A stretch of DNA of 19,015 bases from an uncultured Collinsella sp. Lineage in GTDB: Bacteria > Actinomycetota > Coriobacteriia > Coriobacteriales > Coriobacteriaceae. The stretch lies in NCBI GenBank assembly GCA_937950415.1, contig CALFDL010000225.1, positions 1 through 19,015 of the forward strand. Direction: 5' to 3'. This document shows positions 14,334 through 19,015 of the stretch, piece after piece (position 1 is the stretch's first letter; each line of letters starts with the position of its first letter). The translations under genes and the position numbers were made by a program. The notes below the pieces were generated by a model. That model saw only the letters and a program-made list of their open reading frames with translations, ran no database searches and was not told the origin of the DNA.

Positions 14334-15017
14334 CTACTTATCGTCGGGCTCGGTGACGCGCTTGGTAAACGAGAGCTTGGACTCCTTACCCGTCATGAGC
14401 TTTTTGATGTTCGCACGATGGGCCCACACCACGGTGATGCCGATCAGCGCCATGCAAAACTTAAGTCCCAGGCTGCTGTACGGAAAGACCGCGCAGACGG
14501 CAATGGGAAGACCGATGGCCGCGGCGAGCGAGCCCACCGACACATACTTGGTGATGGCGACGGCCACGATAAACATGCCCAGCAGCGACAGGCCAATGGG
14601 CCAGTACCAGGCGAGGATGACGCCCAGACCGACCGCGATACCCTTGCCGCCGTGGAAGTTGAGGTAAGGCGAGAAGATGTGGCCCCACACTGCCGCCAGG
14701 CAGATGACGCCGAGCATCCAGTCGCCGGCGGCACCGGGAGCCATGATGCTCACGGGGAAGCCATAGCCCACGCTCGCGATGAACGGACGCGCGATAAGGA
14801 CGCAGATGGCGCCCTTCAGGCAGTCGAGCAGCAGCGTGAGCGCCGCGACCTTGGGGCCGGCCACGCGCAGCGCATTGGTTGTGCCGATGTTGCCGGAGCC
14901 CGCCTTGCGAATGTCCGTGTGGTTGAACATGCGGCCCAGGATCAGGCCAAACGGAATCGCTCCGATAAAGAACGAGACCACGGCGCAGATGGCGGTCAGC
15001 AGAATCGGATTATGCAT
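14334..15017 (-). CDS. plsY: Acyl-phosphate:glycerol-3-phosphate acyltransferase
   Basis: An integral membrane enzyme that transfers an acyl chain from acyl phosphate to position 1 of glycerol-3-phosphate, making lysophosphatidate. The 227 residues have an N-terminal helix (about 4-24), the conserved GSGNIGTTNALR loop, several further helices, GHIFSPYLNFHGGKGIAVG, and a third motif HRANIKKLMTGKESK near the end, matching the three family motifs. The ATG at 15017 (MHNPILL) overlaps the end of der by eight bases and has GAAGGA upstream; the longer frame to 15065 lies inside der and is not used. PlsC, at the far end of the operon, performs the next acylation. Confidence 0.96.
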   Translation of the reverse strand: MHNPILLTAICAVVSFFIGAIPFGLILGRMFNHTDIRKAGSGNIGTTNALRVAGPKVAALTLLLDCLKGAICVLIARPFIASVGYGFPVSIMAPGAAGDWMLGVICLAAVWGHIFSPYLNFHGGKGIAVGLGVILAWYWPIGLSLLGMFIVAVAITKYVSVGSLAAAIGLPIAVCAVFPYSSLGLKFCMALIGITVVWAHRANIKKLMTGKESKLSFTKRVTEPDDK

Positions 15018-16344
15018 CCTTTTGTTCCTTCTTCCTAAAGAAGAGTCGAATGGGCGTGCCGGCAAAATCGAAAGTCGAGCGCATGCGGTTCTCCACGTAG
15101 CGCTGGTAGGTGTCGTTGACCAGGTCGCTGTGGTTGACGAAGAACGTGAACGTCGGCGGGTTGACGCCCGTCTGGGTCACGTAGTGCATGCGCAGGCGGC
15201 GCTTGCCGTCCACCACGGTATGACCGAACTCGCGCAGGTCGGTGAGGAAGGTGTTGAGGCGCGAGGTGGTGATCTTTTGCGAGCGCGTCTTCTCGGCGGC
15301 GTCGACCATCGCCCAGATCTTCTCGACGCTGCGGCCGGTCAGGGCAGAGATGCGCAGGTACTGGGCCCAGGGAGCCATGACGCCCAGACGGCGGTCGATG
15401 GTCTCCATGCAGGCCTCGCGCTTGCGGTCGTCGTCGAGCAGGTCCCACTTGTTGAGCAGCACGACGATGGCGCAGCCGCGCTCGATGGCCAAGCCCATGA
15501 CCTTCTGGTCCTGCTCGGTAACGCCCACGGAGGCGTCGACGACGAGCAGCGCCACGTCGGCGCGGTCGATGGCGCGCAGGCCGCGGACCATCGAGTAGTA
15601 CTCGATGTTTTCGTACACGGTGCTCTTCTTGCGAATGCCCGCAGTGTCGACCATGCGGTAGTGCTTGCCGTTTCGCTCGACGACCGTGTCGATGGCGTCG
15701 CGCGTGGTGCCGGCAATGTTGGACACGATGGAGCGGTCGGCGCCCAGGATGCGGTTGAACAGCGACGACTTCCCGGCATTGGGGCGGCCGATGATGGCCA
15801 CGTTCAACGCATCGGGGAACTCATCGGCGACCTCGTCCTCTTCCTCCGGAAGCAGGGCCACGATGTCGTCGAGCAGGTCGCCCGTGCCGTGGCCGTGCAG
15901 GGCCGAGAGCGGCGTGGGCTCGCCGATACCGAGCGAATAGAACTCCCAGATGCTGTCGTTCTCTCGATCGGGGTTGTCGAGCTTGTTCACCAGCAGAAAG
16001 ACCGGCTTGTCGCAGCGCTTGAGCATGCGAGCGACCGACTCGTCCTCCTCGGTGACGCCGGTGCGGCCGTCGACCACAAACAGGATGACGGCGGCTTCCT
16101 CGGCGGCGGCGAGGGCCTGGTCGCGAATGGAAGTGGCGAAGACGTCATCGCTCTTGAGCGGTTCGATGCCGCCCGTGTCGACGATGGTGAACTCGCGGCC
16201 GTTCCAATCGGCCGTGTGATACGAGCGGTCGCGCGTGACGCCGCGGGACTCATGGACGATGGCGTCCGAGGTCTGGGCCAGGCGGTTAACGAGCGTGGAC
16301 TTGCCCACGTTGGGGCGTCCGACGACGGCGACGATAGGTTTCAT
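15010..16344 (-). CDS. der: Ribosome-associated GTPase Der (EngA)
   Basis: An essential GTPase with two consecutive G domains that helps assemble the 50S ribosomal subunit. In 444 residues the first domain has GRPNVGKST (9-17), DTGGI (56-60) and NKLD (120-123); the second has GRPNAGKSS (187-194 region), DTAGIRKKS (233-241) and NKWD (298-301). A KH-like C-terminal domain follows (with GVNPPTFTFFVN). The ATG at 16344 has AAAGGAG just upstream; an open frame extending to 16515 is a run-through with no start signal and non-protein-like text. It ends inside the start of plsY and begins 10 bases after the DUF512 gene. Confidence 0.97.
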   Translation of the reverse strand: MKPIVAVVGRPNVGKSTLVNRLAQTSDAIVHESRGVTRDRSYHTADWNGREFTIVDTGGIEPLKSDDVFATSIRDQALAAAEEAAVILFVVDGRTGVTEEDESVARMLKRCDKPVFLLVNKLDNPDRENDSIWEFYSLGIGEPTPLSALHGHGTGDLLDDIVALLPEEEDEVADEFPDALNVAIIGRPNAGKSSLFNRILGADRSIVSNIAGTTRDAIDTVVERNGKHYRMVDTAGIRKKSTVYENIEYYSMVRGLRAIDRADVALLVVDASVGVTEQDQKVMGLAIERGCAIVVLLNKWDLLDDDRKREACMETIDRRLGVMAPWAQYLRISALTGRSVEKIWAMVDAAEKTRSQKITTSRLNTFLTDLREFGHTVVDGKRRLRMHYVTQTGVNPPTFTFFVNHSDLVNDTYQRYVENRMRSTFDFAGTPIRLFFRKKEQKDA

Positions 16345-16354
16345 CTGCACTCCT

Positions 16355-17797
16355 TTAATGGGTAGGGTCAGTGGAAGTGTTAGAGTCGGCAGGCATAATG
16401 CCAAGGATGTGCTCCAGGGTATCGAGCAGCTCACGCGGCATGGTCGACACCACATGAACCTCGGCGCCGCGACTGGTAAGGCTTGCGAGTAAATCGTCAC
16501 GATGATACTCGTCAAGCGTCATGCCGTCAGCGTTGAACATGAGCTTAGGCACAAAGAGCATAACCCCCGAGAGGTCCTGCGGCAGCTGTTCCAGAATGTC
16601 GCAGGCGACGATGAGGCCGGTCACGTCCACGTTGCCGCCAAAGTAGCGATTCTTGATGGCCGTGACGGTGCCGGCGAGCCCCTGCGGCGATTCCACGAAA
16701 CGTGCCACGGTGTCGCGTGCGCTGGCGCCCGAGAGGCACAGCAGGTGCTGGCTGCGAGCGGCGATGGCCTCGCGGACGCGGGCCAGTCGCTCGGCATCGG
16801 CGGCAAGCACATCGTCCGTCTCGTCTAGGTATGAGCGGATCATGCCGATACCGTCGTAGTACTGCGGATAGCCGTCGTAAAAGTCCGCCTCGGGCGGATC
16901 GATGCCGGCGTCCAGGTAGAACTCGTCGCTCATCTGGAAGGTGTGGCGGCCAAAACGCTCGAAGGCGCGGTCCTGGTAGGGACGGATCATGGCAATGGTC
17001 TCGCGCGCCAGTTCGGGCTTGTCGCTGTATGACCAGCTAAAGCGGTTTTGGTGCTTGGTAAAACCGAGCGGCACAATGCCCAGGCTTGTGATTTGCTCGT
17101 GCTCCTCGCAAAAGCGCAGGGTCTTTTCCAGCTCCTCGCCGTCGTTCATGCCGGGGCACAACACGATCTGCGCGTGAATCTCGATGCCGGCGGCCATGAT
17201 GGCCTCGAGTACGTCCATGCCGCGCTGGGCGTTGCGGCCCATCATACGACGGCGGACGTCGGGGCTCACGGCATGGACCGACACGTTCATGGGGCTCATG
17301 TTGCGTTGGATGACGTTTTGCACGTCCTCGTCGGTGAGGTTCGTGAGCGTGACGAAGTTGCCCTGTAAAAAGCTCAGGCGGTAGTCGTCGTCGCGAATAT
17401 AGAGCGTGGAGCGGCCGCCCTTGGGCAACATGGTCATAAAGCAGAACACGCAGGCGTTTACGCAGGTACGCATGCCGTCGAAGATGGGGCCATCGAACTC
17501 CAAACCCCAATCCTCGCCGGGAAAGCGGTCGAGCTCGACGGGGGTGACGGTGCCGTCGCGCGGGTCGAATACCTCCAAATCAACGGTGTCGTCGTCGGCC
17601 TCCCAAAGCCATACGATCATGTCGGTGAGCGCCTCACCGTTGACCGTGAGCACGCGCATGCCCGGCTCGATACCCACATCCCATGCGGGCGATTCGGGAC
17701 GCACATTCTTAACGAGCGCGCCCTCACCCGGCTCGGGGTCGCGGCTGCGCCCGTAATCGGCCACCTCGGCGGCGTATGCGGGTACGGTCTGGTCCAT
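16355..17797 (-). CDS. DUF512 radical-SAM-like Fe-S protein with PDZ-like N-terminus
   Basis: A 480-residue protein with three parts: a PDZ-like domain (about 25-95; VRPESPAWDVGIEPGMRVLTVNG), a radical-SAM-type cluster motif CVNACVFCF (Cys112, Cys116, Cys119, CxxxCxxC), and a C-terminal DUF512 region (RFSWSYSDKPELARETI, and DVTGLIVACDIL near 400). Proteins of this type are conserved in Clostridia, cyanobacteria and Coriobacteria, often beside der, but their reaction is not known to me. The ATG at 17797 directly follows the ispH stop (two bases apart); AAGGAG lies 14 bases upstream inside ispH, somewhat far. The longer frame to 18019 reads as Arg-rich shadow of ispH and is excluded. A ribosome- or metal-related role is suggested only by context. 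Confidence 0.9.
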   Translation of the reverse strand: MDQTVPAYAAEVADYGRSRDPEPGEGALVKNVRPESPAWDVGIEPGMRVLTVNGEALTDMIVWLWEADDDTVDLEVFDPRDGTVTPVELDRFPGEDWGLEFDGPIFDGMRTCVNACVFCFMTMLPKGGRSTLYIRDDDYRLSFLQGNFVTLTNLTDEDVQNVIQRNMSPMNVSVHAVSPDVRRRMMGRNAQRGMDVLEAIMAAGIEIHAQIVLCPGMNDGEELEKTLRFCEEHEQITSLGIVPLGFTKHQNRFSWSYSDKPELARETIAMIRPYQDRAFERFGRHTFQMSDEFYLDAGIDPPEADFYDGYPQYYDGIGMIRSYLDETDDVLAADAERLARVREAIAARSQHLLCLSGASARDTVARFVESPQGLAGTVTAIKNRYFGGNVDVTGLIVACDILEQLPQDLSGVMLFVPKLMFNADGMTLDEYHRDDLLASLTSRGAEVHVVSTMPRELLDTLEHILGIMPADSNTSTDPTH

Positions 17798-17799
17798 GA

Positions 17800-18699
17800 T
17801 TAGTGGCAAAGCTCCTTGATGCGCGCGACGGCGCGCTCGATGTGTTCTTGCGGGGTGGAGGCTCCGGCGGTGATACCGATGTGGTGAGCGTCGGTAAACC
17901 GCGCGGCCTGGAGCTCGGAAGCTTCCTCGATATGATGCGTGCGCTCGCAAGCGTCTGCGCAAATCTGCGCCAGGCGACGGGTGTTGCCCGAGTTCTTGCC
18001 GCCCACGACGACCATGCAATCACAGCGTTTGGCAAGTGTGGCTGCTGCCTGTTGACGCTCGCTCGTGGCGGCGCAGATGGTGTTGATCACGCGCAGTTCC
18101 TGCACGCGCGGGGTAATGGAGGCCACAACCTCGGCCAGGTTCTGCGCGGTCTGGGTGGTCTGCACGACGAGGCCTACCTTGCCCTTGAGCGGGAGCGCGT
18201 CCGCATCGGCGGCGCAACTCACGACCTGCGCGTCATCACCGGCATGGCCCAGAATGCCCTCAACCTCGGGATGGCCCGGCTCGCCCACGACGAGCACGCG
18301 ATAGCCCTCTCGTACCAGGCGCTCGGCAGCCACGTGGACCTTCTTGACGTAGGGGCAGGTGGCATCGACTACGTCGAGGCCGCGATCGCGAGCGGCCTCG
18401 ATCACCTGCGGCACCACGCCGTGAGCGCGAATGATCACGGTGCCCGATGCGGCGTCGTCCAGGGTCTCGGCAAGACCGACGCCCGCCTCGGCAAGCTCGC
18501 GCACCACGATGGGGTTATGGATGAGCGGGCCCAGGGTGTGGACCTGAGCGGTCTCCCCCGCCTGCGGGGCGGCCGCCAATGCCATATCGAGCGCGCGTTG
18601 CACGCCGTAGCAGGTGCCGGCGTGGGCAGCGATTTCGATGGTGGGGGCGTCTGCCTTTCCGGCCACAGCCTCGGCAGTGTTCATGACTTCCTCGCCCAT
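17800..18699 (-). CDS. ispH: 4-hydroxy-3-methylbut-2-enyl diphosphate reductase
   Basis: The last enzyme of the MEP isoprenoid pathway, using a [4Fe-4S] cluster to turn HMBPP into IPP and DMAPP. With the start at 18699 the protein has 299 residues, the usual length. Cluster cysteines are Cys30 (AGTCYGV), Cys115 (DATCPYV) and Cys209 (TICAATSERQ); substrate-binding histidines are His61 (LIHNP), His93 (RAHGV) and His143 (GEPGHPEVEG, with the catalytic Glu145). ATG 18699 follows the plsC stop by two bases, with GCAGG about eight bases upstream; ATG 18684 is an alternative. Coriobacteria normally use the MEP pathway, which fits. Confidence 0.95.
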   Translation of the reverse strand: MGEEVMNTAEAVAGKADAPTIEIAAHAGTCYGVQRALDMALAAAPQAGETAQVHTLGPLIHNPIVVRELAEAGVGLAETLDDAASGTVIIRAHGVVPQVIEAARDRGLDVVDATCPYVKKVHVAAERLVREGYRVLVVGEPGHPEVEGILGHAGDDAQVVSCAADADALPLKGKVGLVVQTTQTAQNLAEVVASITPRVQELRVINTICAATSERQQAAATLAKRCDCMVVVGGKNSGNTRRLAQICADACERTHHIEEASELQAARFTDAHHIGITAGASTPQEHIERAVARIKELCH

Positions 18700-18701
18700 G
18701 G

Positions 18702-19015
18702 CTAGAACCTGCCCGGGTGTTCGGCGCACAGGTCGTCGCGCATGGCGTAGACGCGGTTCATGGCTTCGGACTCAAACCATGCCAGGCGCTCCTTGCGCTT
18801 GAGCTCGGCCGGAGCATCGGATAGCGAGACGGCCTTGCCGGCGCGGATCCAGCACTTTTTGGGGCGCATGAGCTTTTTGCCTGCAGGCGTGATATCGGAC
18901 CAGCCGCAGATGGCGAGCGGGTTGACGGGTGCCTTACCCATCTGGGCGATGAGCGCAAATCCGCCGTGGACCTCGGGCTTGATCTCGCGCGAGCGGATGC
19001 GCGTGCCCTCGGGGA
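18702..19015 (-). CDS. plsC: 1-acylglycerol-3-phosphate acyltransferase, C-terminal part
   Basis: Only the last 104 codons are in the window; the gene starts beyond base 19015. The first visible residues are PEGTR, the end of the FPEGTR motif that binds the glycerol-3-phosphate moiety in PlsC-type acyltransferases, followed at the expected distance by EVHGGFALIAQMGKAPVNPLAI, the last conserved block. The HX4D motif must lie outside. The product acylates position 2 of lysophosphatidate to give phosphatidate, the step after PlsY. The stop (18702-18704) is two bases before the ispH start. Confidence 0.85.
   Translation of the reverse strand, partial: PEGTRIRSREIKPEVHGGFALIAQMGKAPVNPLAICGWSDITPAGKKLMRPKKCWIRAGKAVSLSDAPAELKRKERLAWFESEAMNRVYAMRDDLCAEHPGRF

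Noticed and set aside
14779..16365. A 528-codon plus-strand ORF
   Set aside because: It is antisense to plsY and der, whose motifs are unambiguous; it lacks a ribosome-binding site and normal composition.
17803..18705. A 300-codon plus-strand ORF
   Set aside because: It mirrors ispH almost exactly on the other strand and has no motif of its own.

Overview
The window looks like the chromosome of a high-GC Gram-positive gut bacterium, most likely Collinsella or a close Coriobacteriia relative. This is inferred from the GC-rich codon use, the Flp/Tad-type prepilin, the DUF6273 and BspA-like proteins, and the plsC-ispH-DUF512-der-plsY-gpsA gene order. No 16S or marker search was possible, so the genus is tentative. 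The window has two very different halves, separated by a tRNA-Pro gene at 8545-8621.

Right half (about 8500-19015): a compact run of eleven housekeeping genes, all on the minus strand, with overlaps or very short gaps. In transcription order they are plsC (cut by the window edge), ispH, a DUF512 PDZ/radical-SAM protein, der, plsY, gpsA, rpe, a cysteine desulfurase, a Nif3-family protein, a coiled-coil zinc-ribbon protein and coaBC. Then comes tRNA-Pro(GGG) with its own promoter and a strong intrinsic terminator. The cluster links phospholipid synthesis (gpsA makes glycerol-3-phosphate, plsY and plsC acylate it), isoprenoid synthesis, ribosome assembly, Fe-S/sulfur supply and CoA synthesis.

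Left half (1-8500): an accessory, decaying region with loosely packed genes on both strands, several gene fragments and many hairpins. From left to right: a gene fragment with its terminator; a gene-free stretch with repeated TGTCNNAC motifs; an intact fused ABC exporter overlapping a membrane-anchored accessory gene that has an in-frame TGA; a DnaQ/PolC-type exonuclease fragment; a minus-strand operon made of a thioredoxin-like gene (in-frame TAA), a Sec-secreted four-cysteine peptide and a small three-helix membrane protein; a BspA-like fragment; a zinc-ribbon/membrane protein with a frameshifted DUF6273 end, preceded by a small membrane protein; and, divergent from these, an Flp-type prepilin fused to DUF6273, with a G10 tract just after two overlapping start codons and an in-frame TAG.

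The most interesting signals are (i) the peptide/immunity-like/thioredoxin operon near an ABC exporter, which resembles a disulfide-containing bacteriocin or toxin locus but uses a Sec signal; (ii) the poly-G switch on the prepilin-DUF6273 gene, which could give three expression states; and (iii) three different nonsense codons in three neighbouring genes, each followed by intact coding sequence, which points to very recent inactivation (or, less likely, readthrough).
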